Position numbers and translations under genes: made by a program
In this document: positions 9,072-18,463 of the stretch, piece after piece
Layout: the number at the start of each line of letters is the position of its first letter
Position numbering within the stretch: position 1 is the stretch's first letter
Source of the DNA: Ruegeria sp. Alg231-54
GTDB lineage: Bacteria; Pseudomonadota; Alphaproteobacteria; Rhodobacterales; Rhodobacteraceae
Assembly (NCBI RefSeq): GCF_900143525.1
Contig: NZ_FREZ01000001.1
Span: 248,001 to 312,000, forward strand
DNA length: 64,000 nucleotides
Direction: 5' to 3'
Notes under the pieces: model-generated
Databases searched by the model: none
Seen by the model: only the letters and a program-made list of their open reading frames with translations
What the model was told of the DNA's origin: nothing

Positions 9072-9499
9072 CAAACGCTGTTCTCTGTGCCGTCGATATC
9101 AGCAACGGCGATCTTGATACGCATGTTCTGAAGAAAGCTGCGAAGCTGGCCGATCAGGAAGGTGCTCAATTGGATGTGGTGACGGTCCTGCCGGATTTCG
9201 GAGAAAGCTGGGTGTCCGGCTTTTTCGAAAGTGATTTTCACGACAAGGCGCTGGAAGAGGCACATACCAAACTGGCCGAGATGTGTGTGTCCACACTGGG
9301 TGCGGATCGGAATGAAAAGATACGCCATGTGGTCGCGACGGGTACTGCCTATCAGGAAATCCTGAAAACTGCGGACAGTGCTGGTAGCGATCTGATCGTG
9401 ATCGGTGCGCACAAACCCGACTTGAAAGATTATCTGCTAGGCCCGAATGCTGCACGGGTCGTGCGGCATTCAGACGTCTCTGTATACGTGGTGCGCTAA
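9068..9499 (+). CDS. Universal stress protein (UspA family)
   Basis: 143 residues, the normal size of a single UspA domain. It begins with the beta strand AVLCAVDISNGD and ends with the ATP-binding-type motif GAHKPDLKDYLLGPNAARVVRHSDVSVYVVR, which matches the G-2x-G-9x-G(S/T) region (here G-PNAARVVRH). Translationally coupled to the TRAP permease by a 4-bp ATGA overlap. UspA genes at the end of TRAP operons, such as TeaD of the ectoine transporter, can modulate uptake; the same role here is an inference. Confidence 0.88.
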   Translation: MTNAVLCAVDISNGDLDTHVLKKAAKLADQEGAQLDVVTVLPDFGESWVSGFFESDFHDKALEEAHTKLAEMCVSTLGADRNEKIRHVVATGTAYQEILKTADSAGSDLIVIGAHKPDLKDYLLGPNAARVVRHSDVSVYVVR

Positions 9500-9513
9500 G
9501 AAAACTGGGCGGA

Positions 9514-10554
9514 TCAGTACCCTGTCATCTCAAGATATCCCCGTCCGGAATGGCTGCCGCTGATCTGGACGGGACCTTCCCAGTATTCAAACCGTGTGGC
9601 CATCCACGCGTCGGGTGTCAGTGCTGATACCTCGACGTCCAGATCCCGGTCAGGCAATGTGACGCGCCATCGTACAGGTACGTCGCGGCCAGCAACGGGC
9701 GCGGTCGTCAGCGGCTCGAACGCGACCGAACCATCGGGGATCGCGGTCGTCGTACCATCGGCGGCGATCCACGTGGCCGCGGTGAAATCACCTCGGTCGC
9801 CGCGCAACCGAAAAGCCATCATCTTGCCGCCATCGTCAAAGCTGAGCGAAAACCAATCCCAGCCGCTTTGATCTGCGGCCAAAGGTTGTGATGACCATTC
9901 GCGGTCCAGCCACCCTTGTCCGGTGACCGCCACGTCACCATCTGGCAGCCGCAAAACGCCTTGGACCTCGTAAAACGGCTGGGAATAGTAATAGCTGGCT
10001 TGCCCGTCGCCGGATTTCACCGAAAACCCATTCCGGCCGTGAAACACGAACGGCCCGTTGGCTTCGAGCTTTAGGTCATAGCCAAAATCCGCGCCGTTCG
10101 CAGAAAGGCTGACCGCGTTTGGGTCTGACCCGCGCATGTGCCATTCGTCGATCCACGCCTCGAATGGCGCTGCCGTAACCCCTGCCTGACCGATGCCGCC
10201 GCGCGACAGACGCTCCGCGAAATAGTGTTTGTCGGGCGTGGTCACCGCAGCATGGCCCATCCAGATTTGCGGGCTTTGCCACCCCTCGACCTCATGCGGT
10301 TTCAGTGCCGACCGAAACAGGGTCCACTGGATACCATAATCGCGCCCGTCTTCACCTTTCAGGTTTGCTGTCAGATACCACCACTCGATACGGTAGTCCG
10401 GGTGGGGGCCATGATCTTGCGGGAATTGAAACGCATACCCCGGCTGGGGCACAGTGAACCCTTCGGCAGACCCGCCCAGGCCTGCGTATCCTTGCGCGCG
10501 GGCAATGCCCGGCACGGCCAGCAGCAAGACGATCAGCCAGATCCTAACGTTCAT
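9514..10554 (-). CDS. AttH/CrtC-like lipocalin-domain secreted protein
   Basis: 346 residues from the ATG at 10554, just past a GAAGG site. A TTG two codons upstream is an alternative. Residues 1-20 are a signal peptide ending at ARAQ. The body has the family blocks YRIEWWYLTANL, GIQWTLFR and LDREWSSQPLA. These are typical of the AttH/hydroxyneurosporene-synthase-like superfamily, a double lipocalin fold. It overlaps the upstream permease gene by 11 bp and ends the three-gene ABC operon, as in Agrobacterium attEFGH. A periplasmic partner or cargo-handling role for the ABC complex is inferred. It does not sit with carotenoid genes, so true CrtC activity is unlikely. Confidence 0.82.
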   Translation of the reverse strand: MNVRIWLIVLLLAVPGIARAQGYAGLGGSAEGFTVPQPGYAFQFPQDHGPHPDYRIEWWYLTANLKGEDGRDYGIQWTLFRSALKPHEVEGWQSPQIWMGHAAVTTPDKHYFAERLSRGGIGQAGVTAAPFEAWIDEWHMRGSDPNAVSLSANGADFGYDLKLEANGPFVFHGRNGFSVKSGDGQASYYYSQPFYEVQGVLRLPDGDVAVTGQGWLDREWSSQPLAADQSGWDWFSLSFDDGGKMMAFRLRGDRGDFTAATWIAADGTTTAIPDGSVAFEPLTTAPVAGRDVPVRWRVTLPDRDLDVEVSALTPDAWMATRFEYWEGPVQISGSHSGRGYLEMTGY

Positions 10555-12958
10555 TGGCAAACACCTTCAGTAGATCCGCTGGCGGCAGGCGCAGCAAACG
10601 GGCGGCGGGCAGGGCTGCTGCGACAGTTGCTGCAAGCAGAGTCAGACCCAACAGATAGACCCAGTCGACAGGGAACAGGTACATCGGCAGCCTCCAGCCA
10701 AACGCCTCGACGTTGATGACCGTCAGCAAGGCCCAAGCCAAAGCCAACCCCAGCGGCAGAGCCAGCAAGGCGGTCAAAGCGGCCAGCAGCACGCTGCGCA
10801 AAAGCTCAAGCCGGGCCAGTTCTGCACGGGTCAGCCCAAGTGCCCAGATGGGCGCAATCTGGGGCAGGCGCTGCGTCCACAACGTCAGCAGGCTGGTCAG
10901 AATGGCGAACCCTGCAACCCCCAGCGTCAGGATGTTCAAGGCCGAGGTCACAACGAATGTCTTTTCGAACACCTGCATGGATTGCGCCTTCATTGCGGCT
11001 TGCTGGACAACTGCTCGGCGGGGCAGGTCGAACTGGTTGCGCAAGGCCTGGGCCAGATCCGTGGCGCGATCAGGCGCGACACGAATGCCAAACCGGCGCG
11101 CCTCAGCGTTGGGCGCGATCTGATCAAGTTGCGCCATTGAAACGATGGCCTGACCGGTTGGGTTGCCATAGTCCGAATAGACACCTGCGATGGTCAAAGT
11201 GTCAGTGGGTGTGATCGCCAGAGTATCTCCGGGCCACAGGTTTTCCCGACGGGCAAGTTGTTCGTTGATCAGCACGGCGGTTCCGTCGTGGACCCGGTCC
11301 CAAACACGTTCCGAAGAACTGATCAGCGGCCATTTCTCACGATAGGTCTGATCGTCGATGATACCATAGAGAAACAGAGGCCCTGACGAATGCGCCAGTT
11401 CAACGCTTCGGATCGGCAGGATGGCATCTACATGCGGGTTCAGCCATTCTGCGATGTCCTGACCCTGCTGATCGGTGGCAGCGGTGACGTAGAGCTCGGA
11501 TGTCAGGCGCTGATCCAGCCAGCCGGTAAAGGTCAGCCGAAAGCTGGAAACCATCGTGCCCACGCCGATATTCGCGGCAAGCGCCAGCAACAGGGCCATC
11601 AGTGCCAAAGACAGGCCCGGCAGTTGGGCGCGCATGTCCGCCCAGACCCATTGGGCTATTGGTCCTTTCGCTGAACGCTGAAACAGGATCAGGACGCGCG
11701 ACAAGGCATAGGGCAATACCAAGGCTGAGCCGACTAGCAACCCGGCGACCATGACGAAGCCGGCCACCAACCCTCCGAACAACAACAGGCCTAGAATGCC
11801 CCCGGCAATAGCGGCGACACCGGCAAGGGCGACGACCCAGCTACCCGAAGCCGCGCTACGCCAGGCCTGCAAGCCTGCGCCGCTTAGGATCGGCATTCGT
11901 GACAGGCGATACAAGGCGTGTCCGCTGGCCAGAAACGTGCCGCCCAAGGCCATCGCCAACCCGGACAGTGCCCATTGTGGTTGCAATGAGATCTGGCCGC
12001 TGACAGGTGCGCCGTAAAGTCCGCGCAAACTTGCAGCCACATCCGGCAACAGCGCGCCTGCGAGGAAAAAGCCAAGCACCAAACCGAGTATTCCGCCGAC
12101 AATCGCCAGCACGGAAAGCTCAGCCATGATCAGCCAAACCAGCCGTCGCATCGAAACACCCAAAGCGCGCAAGGTTCGGATCATGCCGCGCCGTTGGGCA
12201 AAGGCCAGGCCAACGGTTCCGTGCACGATGAACAGACCCACCGCAAAGGACAGCAGGCCAAAGGCGGACAGGTTCAAGTGAAAACTGTCGGTCAGTTGTG
12301 CGGTATCCAGTTGTTCCTGTGCCGGAACCCGCTCCAATTCGGGGGCAATAGTCGACAGCGGTGGAATTGAACCGGGCTGATCCGGCAAAATGATCAGGTG
12401 CGAAATCTCTCCCGGCTTCTTCAGTAACGTCTCGGCCACACCGATGTCGGTCAGGATCAGATCGGGCGGTAAGGCATCGCTGATCAGGCTCGGAGGCAAA
12501 CCGGTCTGGCCGGCCAATAGCGGCTCCAAAACCGGGGTCGTCAGCAATCGCCCCGGCGCGGTCAGCATATCGGCAGGGTCGGGTGGCGTGCCGCTTTGTT
12601 CCATCTGCGTGACGGCGGGCAGGGCGGGATAGGCCACCATATCAACGCCAAGGACCCGTAATGTCCGACCCTGAACGCGAAATGGGCCTTCCAGTACCGC
12701 AGCAACCTGCCAGCCCGCGCGCCTCAGTTCGACGTAACGCGACAGGCGGATTGGACCAGCGGGGTTGTGCAATTCGTCAAACCGACCTAGCGCCAGTTGA
12801 TCAGCGGCCCGGCTATAACTGGCGCGGGCCTCGGCATTGATAGCCTGCACCGCCGACCAAAGACCGGTTGCAAGGGTCAGGCCGATCAGCAGGGTCGCCA
12901 GTTGCAGCCGGTGTGCCCGCCAATGAGAGGCCAGCGCCTGAATGACGGTCAGCGTCAT
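10544..12958 (-). CDS. ABC transporter permease, FtsX/MacB-type, two-module
   Basis: 804 residues. Hydrophobic segments lie near the N-terminus (LATLLIGLTLATGLWSAV), in the middle (three to four around residues 245-470) and at the C-terminus (three to four around 670-795), with large periplasmic domains between. This is the duplicated FtsX arrangement (PF02687 twice) of AttF/AttG or YbbP-like exporters. It overlaps the ATPase gene by 4 bp upstream and the AttH-like gene by 11 bp downstream, so the three form one unit. Such type VII ABC systems usually move lipids or peptides, or act mechanically in the periplasm, rather than import solutes. The substrate is unknown. Confidence 0.85.
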   Translation of the reverse strand: MTLTVIQALASHWRAHRLQLATLLIGLTLATGLWSAVQAINAEARASYSRAADQLALGRFDELHNPAGPIRLSRYVELRRAGWQVAAVLEGPFRVQGRTLRVLGVDMVAYPALPAVTQMEQSGTPPDPADMLTAPGRLLTTPVLEPLLAGQTGLPPSLISDALPPDLILTDIGVAETLLKKPGEISHLIILPDQPGSIPPLSTIAPELERVPAQEQLDTAQLTDSFHLNLSAFGLLSFAVGLFIVHGTVGLAFAQRRGMIRTLRALGVSMRRLVWLIMAELSVLAIVGGILGLVLGFFLAGALLPDVAASLRGLYGAPVSGQISLQPQWALSGLAMALGGTFLASGHALYRLSRMPILSGAGLQAWRSAASGSWVVALAGVAAIAGGILGLLLFGGLVAGFVMVAGLLVGSALVLPYALSRVLILFQRSAKGPIAQWVWADMRAQLPGLSLALMALLLALAANIGVGTMVSSFRLTFTGWLDQRLTSELYVTAATDQQGQDIAEWLNPHVDAILPIRSVELAHSSGPLFLYGIIDDQTYREKWPLISSSERVWDRVHDGTAVLINEQLARRENLWPGDTLAITPTDTLTIAGVYSDYGNPTGQAIVSMAQLDQIAPNAEARRFGIRVAPDRATDLAQALRNQFDLPRRAVVQQAAMKAQSMQVFEKTFVVTSALNILTLGVAGFAILTSLLTLWTQRLPQIAPIWALGLTRAELARLELLRSVLLAALTALLALPLGLALAWALLTVINVEAFGWRLPMYLFPVDWVYLLGLTLLAATVAAALPAARLLRLPPADLLKVFANER

Positions 12959-13602
12959 GCGATAAGCCCGCCAGACAGACGCACACGCCGATCCAAACGG
13001 GCCGCAATCTCGTGCGAATGGGTGACCAAAAGCAGCGCGGCCCCGGTATCCGCAACAAGAGCCAACATGAGGTCAAGAACGGTGGCGCTGGCGGTTTCGT
13101 CCAGGTTTCCCGTAGGTTCATCCGCCAGTAGCAATTTGGGCCGGGCGGCCATGGAACGACCGATGGCAACGCGCTGTTGTTGTCCGCCCGACAGGTTCTC
13201 GGGATATCGATCAAGCAGATCGGAAAGGCCCAGCCGCTGGGCCAGATGGGCGCACCAATCGGGGTCGTGGCACCCGGCCAACCGGGCATGAAACGACAGG
13301 TTTTGACCTGCTGTCAAAGATGGGATCAAGTTAAATTGCTGAAACACCAGCGATAAGGACGTGCGGCGCAGGGCGGCCCGGCCCGGATCATCCAGTTGCG
13401 ACAGGGCTACGCCGTCCAGTGTGATTTCCCCGCTGTCCACAGTGTCCAATGCAGCAGCAAGGTTCAGCAGGGTGCTTTTACCGCTGCCGCTTTCGCCGGT
13501 CAGGGCTAGCGTTTGGCCGCGATCCAGCGACAATGATACGTCGCGCAGGACCGGTCGACCACCGGGATAGGATTTTTGAACCTTGTCAAATATCACAAGC
13601 AT
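12955..13602 (-). CDS. ABC transporter ATP-binding protein (LolD/MacB class)
   Basis: 215 residues from the ATG at 13602, preceded by GAGGG; the frame is open to 13644 but that start has no site. Walker A GESGSGKST, Q-loop FQQFNLIPS, signature LSGGQQQRVAIGRSMA and Walker B LLLADEPTGNLD followed by the H-loop THSHE are all intact. The Q-loop and GNLD form belong to the LolD/MacB/FtsE group that pairs with FtsX-type permeases, here the next gene. It powers the AttH-linked transporter. First gene of the three-gene minus-strand operon. Confidence 0.92.
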   Translation of the reverse strand: MLVIFDKVQKSYPGGRPVLRDVSLSLDRGQTLALTGESGSGKSTLLNLAAALDTVDSGEITLDGVALSQLDDPGRAALRRTSLSLVFQQFNLIPSLTAGQNLSFHARLAGCHDPDWCAHLAQRLGLSDLLDRYPENLSGGQQQRVAIGRSMAARPKLLLADEPTGNLDETASATVLDLMLALVADTGAALLLVTHSHEIAARLDRRVRLSGGLIA

Positions 13603-13772
13603 GTTCGCCCTCATTTTTACAAGGATTTGCAACAGTTTCGCCAACTGTCCAGCGCTGACACGTCATAGGTTCCTTTCGCCGCACTATGAACATGGGTGAT
13701 CGGGTTGTCTCAGCCGGAAGTGCAGGTCATTGTTAGGCGATCCGTCGTCGGTACAATTCAGGATGCGAAAAC

Positions 13773-14207
13773 ATGACCTTGTCACAGCAGATCCTTTGGG
13801 GCAGCACGTTTCTCGGGCTTTGCTTTCTGGTCGAAATCTTTCTTCTGACTCTGTGCACGCTGGCCATCAACAGGCTGATCGAGCGTTGGGAAGCCAGAGG
13901 CGCCATTTTGGCAACGGCCGGTCCAATTGCAACCGCGCTTGCCTTTATTGTCGCGACCCACACCATTCAGGTCTGGATTTGGGCCATTGTCTGGGTTTTC
14001 GGCGATGTATTGCCCGACTGGAATACGGCGCTTTATTTCTCGCTGGTCTCATTCACAACGCTTGGCTACGGCGACATCGTCTTGGGTGAAGATCTGCGGA
14101 TTTTCGGTACCTTTGCTGCAGTTACAGGCCTGTTGGCCTTTGGGTTGTCCACGGCCTACATGGTCGCCCTTATGACCCGGGTGTTTCAGGAAAGGTTCAT
14201 GGCTTAA
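13773..14207 (+). CDS. Two-pore-helix potassium channel family protein
   Basis: 144 residues with an N-terminal helix, a second and third hydrophobic helix and a pore loop. The selectivity-filter sequence TTLGYGD lies at residues 99-105, followed by an inner helix (AAVTGLLAFGLSTAYMVALM). This matches the ion-channel family PF07885. It lacks a RCK/TrkA regulatory domain. It converges on cardiolipin synthase with the two stop codons overlapping by 4 bp. An inner-membrane K+ conductance role follows from the filter; physiology is unknown. Confidence 0.85.
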   Translation: MTLSQQILWGSTFLGLCFLVEIFLLTLCTLAINRLIERWEARGAILATAGPIATALAFIVATHTIQVWIWAIVWVFGDVLPDWNTALYFSLVSFTTLGYGDIVLGEDLRIFGTFAAVTGLLAFGLSTAYMVALMTRVFQERFMA

Positions 14208-15616
14208 AGGATGGGTGAGAATAATCGCGCCAGCGGAGCGCCGAGGCGTATGTGTACTGGTTGCTGTTCCAGATAGCGCGTCAGCTCATAGCTTTTGGCA
14301 AAGTCTTTTTGCAGCATCGCATCGACGGCGGCTGTGGTCTGGGGATCAAAGAACAAGGCCATTGCCTCGAAATTCAACCGAAATGATCGATTGTCCAGAT
14401 TGGTCGTGCCTACTGCGGCCAGTGAGTCATCCACAACGAAGACCTTTTGATGCATGAAGCCGTCTGTGTAACGCAAGACTTGTGCACCACAGGCGCGAAC
14501 TTCATCAAAATAGGCAAAAGCCGCCAGCCACGGCAGGCGGTGATCAATGACATCAGGAACAAGAATGCGCACATCGACACCGCGCAAAGCCGCGTGTTTC
14601 AGGGCGGTCATGATATCGATGTCGGGTACGAAATAGGGTGACGCGATCCAGATCCGGTTCCGCGCCTCTGTGATGGCGGCGAAGAACATCATCGACCCGG
14701 TTTCGGTTTCATCGCCGGGGCCTGTCGCGACTAGCAGCGCATTGATGTCCTGGTCCGCCTCGGACCCGGCCCAATCCAACTGGTCGATCAGATCTTCTTC
14801 ATGCGCCCAATGCCAGTCTTCGATAAAGATCAACTGCAATTGCCGGACAATGTGACCGGTCAACCTGACATGGGTATCGCGCCAATGTCCGAAATGCGGG
14901 TCCTGGCCCAGATACTCGACCCCGATGTTGTGACCACCGATGAATCCCGTTTCGCCATCGATAACAACGGTTTTGCGGTGGTTGCGGTAGTTCAACTGGA
15001 AACGGAATTTTGGTCCGCGTTGTTCATGTGGATCCGAAACGGCGATACCGGCCTCGCGCATCTCTTCGATGTAGTCCTTGGGCAGGGCGTAACTGCCGAC
15101 GGCATCCATCATGAACCGGACGCTGACACCGCGTTTGGCTGCTTCGATCAGCTTGTCTTTCAGCTTCTGACCCAACGCATCGGCGCGTACGATGTAGAAC
15201 TGGATGAGAACGTAAGTTTTGGCAGCATCAATCGCCTCAAAAATCGCATCAAAGGTGGCCTGCCCATCAATCAACAGCTCTGCCCCGTTGCCGCGCGACA
15301 CGGGCATATGCGCCAGCGCCTCGAACGGTTTGGGGTTGATAAGCAATTTGTCGGCATCGGGCGTTGAGTAGTCGGCGAAGGTCTTGATCCCCTGAACCAC
15401 GCGCTGGCTTTCCTTGCGCGCGATACGGTAGCCCCGAAATCTATGGTGTCCCAAAAACAGGTAAAGCGGCACGCCAAACATTGGTGCAGAGATCAGAAAG
15501 ACCACCCATCCGACCGCGCCCTGAGGTGTCCGCGCGGTTTGGGCCGCGCGCACAGAAAAGAAAACTGCTGTTGTGTAAAGCGCAAAGACGAAGGCGGAAA
15601 CAAGCAGTGTCCACAT
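14204..15616 (-). CDS. cls: Cardiolipin synthase (phospholipase D family)
   Basis: 470 residues, matching bacterial cardiolipin synthases. There are two N-terminal membrane helices (VSAFVFALYTTAVFFSV and AVGWVVFLISAPMFGVPLYL), then two PLD domains. The HKD motifs are HRKTVVIDG near residue 213 and HQKVFVVDD near 390. The enzyme joins two phosphatidylglycerol molecules, or PG and PE, to make cardiolipin at the inner membrane. Which isoform (ClsA, B or C) is not decided, but the two N-terminal helices favour ClsA-like. Downstream of, and probably separate from, the HAD and sulfatase genes on the same strand. Confidence 0.9.
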   Translation of the reverse strand: MWTLLVSAFVFALYTTAVFFSVRAAQTARTPQGAVGWVVFLISAPMFGVPLYLFLGHHRFRGYRIARKESQRVVQGIKTFADYSTPDADKLLINPKPFEALAHMPVSRGNGAELLIDGQATFDAIFEAIDAAKTYVLIQFYIVRADALGQKLKDKLIEAAKRGVSVRFMMDAVGSYALPKDYIEEMREAGIAVSDPHEQRGPKFRFQLNYRNHRKTVVIDGETGFIGGHNIGVEYLGQDPHFGHWRDTHVRLTGHIVRQLQLIFIEDWHWAHEEDLIDQLDWAGSEADQDINALLVATGPGDETETGSMMFFAAITEARNRIWIASPYFVPDIDIMTALKHAALRGVDVRILVPDVIDHRLPWLAAFAYFDEVRACGAQVLRYTDGFMHQKVFVVDDSLAAVGTTNLDNRSFRLNFEAMALFFDPQTTAAVDAMLQKDFAKSYELTRYLEQQPVHIRLGAPLARLFSPIL

Positions 15617-15640
15617 AGGGTTATCGGGCTCCGTGGTGGT

Positions 15641-16630
15641 TCAGTTCGCCCCAGTGTAGATGCGCGACCAGTCTTGCGCCATATCTACAATCACCCAACC
15701 CATGTCTGGCCCTTTGTCCAGTCCATCGACCAGTTTTCCGATTGGGCTTTCCCGGTCATAGGCCCATTCACGTTCTGCATCGGTATGGTGAATCAGAACA
15801 CCCAACCGTGGCCCATCGCCTGCGGTGGTCCATTCCAACATGGCAAAATCGCCATCCGAATTTCCCCCGGCCAGAATCGGGCGTCTACCGATCGTCCGCT
15901 CAATGTTGATCGGTTTGCCTTCTTTGTCGTCCACAAAAGCGATGCCATCGGCCTTGGTGATAACCGGTTCGCCTTCCGCGCTGTCATAAATGGTGTCCAT
16001 GTATGTACCCAGAACCTGTTCGGGCGGAATGCCATAGGCGTCTTCGGCGAAGACGCGCATAAAGTGCACCCCACCGCCTGAGACGATGTAGGTCTTGAAC
16101 CCTTCGTCTCGCAGATACCGCAGTAACTCGACCATCGGCTGATAGGTCATCTGGTCATAGGGCAGTTCGGTTTCCGGGTGCCGGGCGGTTTCCAGCCAGT
16201 CGGCGACGGCGCTTTGGAACTCGTCGACCGTGACGCCGGAATGAGAGGCATTCAACACCTCGATCAAGGCATCATGACCACCTTCCGCGACCGTCTTCAG
16301 ATCGCCTGTCGCAGCGGCCTGCAAAACGGGCGTAGTCAGGATCGAAGGGTCATCACCGGCCATCTGAGCCAGCCGGTCCATAGCAAAGATAAGTTGAAAA
16401 TACACAGGCTGTTCGGCCCAAAGCGTGCCGTCATTGTCGAAAACGGCGATTCTTTCTGCTGGCGTCACGTATTCAGGGCGCTGTGGGTCGGTCACGGCGG
16501 CGACAAACTCGATAATGCGGTCCCGCGAATCCGATTCCGCCCAAGAGGGCAGCGGGTCCGCTGACGCGGTGAAATTTCCGAAACTGTTCAGAGCGACTGC
16601 CACAGCAAGAGCAGAGAGTGTTCGTGTCAT
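15641..16630 (-). CDS. Secreted HAD-superfamily phosphatase-like hydrolase
   Basis: 329 residues. The signal peptide ends around FTASA. Motif I is FDNDGTLW (nucleophile and acid Asp), motif II is in TYIVSGGG (Thr/Ser) and motif III/IV includes AGGNSDGDFAML. This is the phosphoserine-phosphatase-like HAD type seen as a periplasmic protein in marine Proteobacteria. It lies about 100 bp downstream of the arylsulfatase gene on the same strand, but a strong terminator stands between them, so it has its own promoter or is read through only partly. Joint work with the sulfatase on sulfated or phosphorylated organics is an inference. Confidence 0.8.
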   Translation of the reverse strand: MTRTLSALAVAVALNSFGNFTASADPLPSWAESDSRDRIIEFVAAVTDPQRPEYVTPAERIAVFDNDGTLWAEQPVYFQLIFAMDRLAQMAGDDPSILTTPVLQAAATGDLKTVAEGGHDALIEVLNASHSGVTVDEFQSAVADWLETARHPETELPYDQMTYQPMVELLRYLRDEGFKTYIVSGGGVHFMRVFAEDAYGIPPEQVLGTYMDTIYDSAEGEPVITKADGIAFVDDKEGKPINIERTIGRRPILAGGNSDGDFAMLEWTTAGDGPRLGVLIHHTDAEREWAYDRESPIGKLVDGLDKGPDMGWVIVDMAQDWSRIYTGAN

Positions 16631-16682
16631 GGTTCATTACCTTTGACGCATCTTGCGGCAATAAAAATGCTGCAAACAAATC

Positions 16683-16718
16683 AAAAAAACCCGCAGTGCC
16701 AGATGGGTACTGCGGGTT
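16683..16718 (-). terminator. Rho-independent terminator after the arylsulfatase gene
   Basis: Read on the minus strand, AACCCGCAGT pairs with ACTGCGGGTT around a short loop and is followed by seven T residues. It lies just past the sulfatase stop codon at 16733. Confidence 0.88.
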
Positions 16719-16732
16719 CTGGTTTTTCGGTT

Positions 16733-18334
16733 TTACTTCGAGCCAACCTGACTGAAGATCTTGTCCTTGGCATCGCCAATCGTAAAGCTACCGGGCTTCT
16801 GCCGCGGTGGGAACTCTTCGAAAGTATCAAGGAACTGGCCTACATATTCAGCCGCTGGCAACAGCAGGTAGACTCGGTCAATGTACCAGTCCCAATAGGT
16901 GTTCGAGGTGATATTGGCCCGCTCGTAGGGATCGCGGCGCAGGTTGAACAGCAATGGAATGCGCAGTTCGGTCCAGGGTTCGGCCCAGGCGCGCAGAGTC
17001 TGCGGATAGCGGTGCTCGAGGAACACGGCCTTCCAATCGTCATAGCGCAGCGCAGTCAAATCACCATCATCCGAGAAGTAGAAAATCTCGTGCCGTGGGC
17101 CTTCTTCGGCCTCACCGGTCAGGTATGGCAGGAAATTGTATCCATCGAGATGCACTTTGTAGTCTCGTCCGCCGCCCACTTCGGCAACGGTGATCCCTTC
17201 CAGAAGTTGCTCCTTGATGTCCGGATTTCCGGCGACCGCCAGATAAGTTGGCAACCAATCCATGTGATGCATGATTTCATTGCTGACCGAACCGGCCTCA
17301 ATGTTACCGGGCCAACGTACCATGGATGGCACGCGCCACCCACCTTCGTAGTTGGTGTTCTTTTCACCCCGGAACGGCGTCATGGCCGCATCTGGCCAAG
17401 TGTTCATATGAGGGCCATTGTCGGTGGAATAATGAACGATGGTATTGTCTGCGATCCCCAGTTCATCCAGCAGAGCAAGGAATTGACCGATGTGCATGTC
17501 ATGCTCGATCATACCCGCTTGGTACTCGTCCATATGCTTGCCGGCAATTTCGTCAGCCTTTGTACGCATTTCGTCTTTGACATGCGTACGGAAATGCATC
17601 CGAGTGCCCGACCACCAGACAAACCACGGTACGCCTTCTTCGGTTTTGCGCGTGATGAAGTCGAGCGCGGCCGCAACTGTTTCGTCATCCACGGTTTCCA
17701 TCCGCTTTTTGGTAAGCGGGCCGGTGTCTTCGATCATGCCATCGGAACTGGATTTGATGACCCCACGCGGACCGAACCGCTCGCGGAATTCAGCGTTTTG
17801 GGGATAGTCTTCGTTCTCGGGCTCTTCCTCTGCATTCAAGTGATAGAGATTGCCGAAAAACTCATCGAAACCATGATTGGTCGGAAGCATTTCGTCCCGA
17901 TCGCCCAGGTGGTTTTTACCAAATTGACCTGTTGCATAGCCGTGAGCTTTCAGGAGACCGGCAATGGTCGGGTCCTCGACCTGCATACCTTCTTTTGCAC
18001 CCGGCAGACCGACCTTTGACAGGCCCGTGCGGAATACCGATTGGCCCATGATATAAGATGATCGACCGGCGGTGCAGGATTGCTCACCATAATAGTCGGT
18101 GAATATCATGCCCTCATTCGCGACGCGGTCGATGTTCGGCGTTTGGTATCCCATCAGGCCCATCGTATAGGCCGAGATATTGGATTGTCCGATGTCGTCG
18201 CCCCAGATCACAAGAATATTGGGCTTTTGATCCTGGGCCCAGGCGGGCAGGGCCAGCGCGACCGCGACGGAAGCTACGGCGAATTTGCGCAATGTGCCGC
18301 GCCAACTATCTGCAATCAATAGGGGTGGTGACAT
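16733..18334 (-). CDS. Arylsulfatase, periplasmic
   Basis: 533 residues. Positions 18-33 (KFAVASVAVALALPAW) form the signal peptide, giving periplasmic location. The sulfatase active-site motif is SCTAGRSSYIMGQ: the Cys of C-X-A-X-R is the residue converted to formylglycine. Metal ligands include the early WGDDIG Asp pair and HYSTDNGPH. It cleaves sulfate esters, with phosphate monoesters or others possible. AGGAG sits before the ATG at 18334. The gene is divergent from a Crp/Fnr regulator (start 18529) across a 194-bp region with an inverted repeat. No maturase (anaerobic SulfaTase-maturing enzyme or FGE) is in the window. Confidence 0.9.
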   Translation of the reverse strand: MSPPLLIADSWRGTLRKFAVASVAVALALPAWAQDQKPNILVIWGDDIGQSNISAYTMGLMGYQTPNIDRVANEGMIFTDYYGEQSCTAGRSSYIMGQSVFRTGLSKVGLPGAKEGMQVEDPTIAGLLKAHGYATGQFGKNHLGDRDEMLPTNHGFDEFFGNLYHLNAEEEPENEDYPQNAEFRERFGPRGVIKSSSDGMIEDTGPLTKKRMETVDDETVAAALDFITRKTEEGVPWFVWWSGTRMHFRTHVKDEMRTKADEIAGKHMDEYQAGMIEHDMHIGQFLALLDELGIADNTIVHYSTDNGPHMNTWPDAAMTPFRGEKNTNYEGGWRVPSMVRWPGNIEAGSVSNEIMHHMDWLPTYLAVAGNPDIKEQLLEGITVAEVGGGRDYKVHLDGYNFLPYLTGEAEEGPRHEIFYFSDDGDLTALRYDDWKAVFLEHRYPQTLRAWAEPWTELRIPLLFNLRRDPYERANITSNTYWDWYIDRVYLLLPAAEYVGQFLDTFEEFPPRQKPGSFTIGDAKDKIFSQVGSK

Positions 18335-18463
18335 GGTCTACTCCTGAATTGGCCGGATCTTAATGATCCGTTGATCTAAAAGTAATTGATGGCGGTGACT
18401 ATCTTTTCCGCCAACAACGTATTGATTCCCGGTAGGAAAAATTCACATTACGTCGAGAATCGA

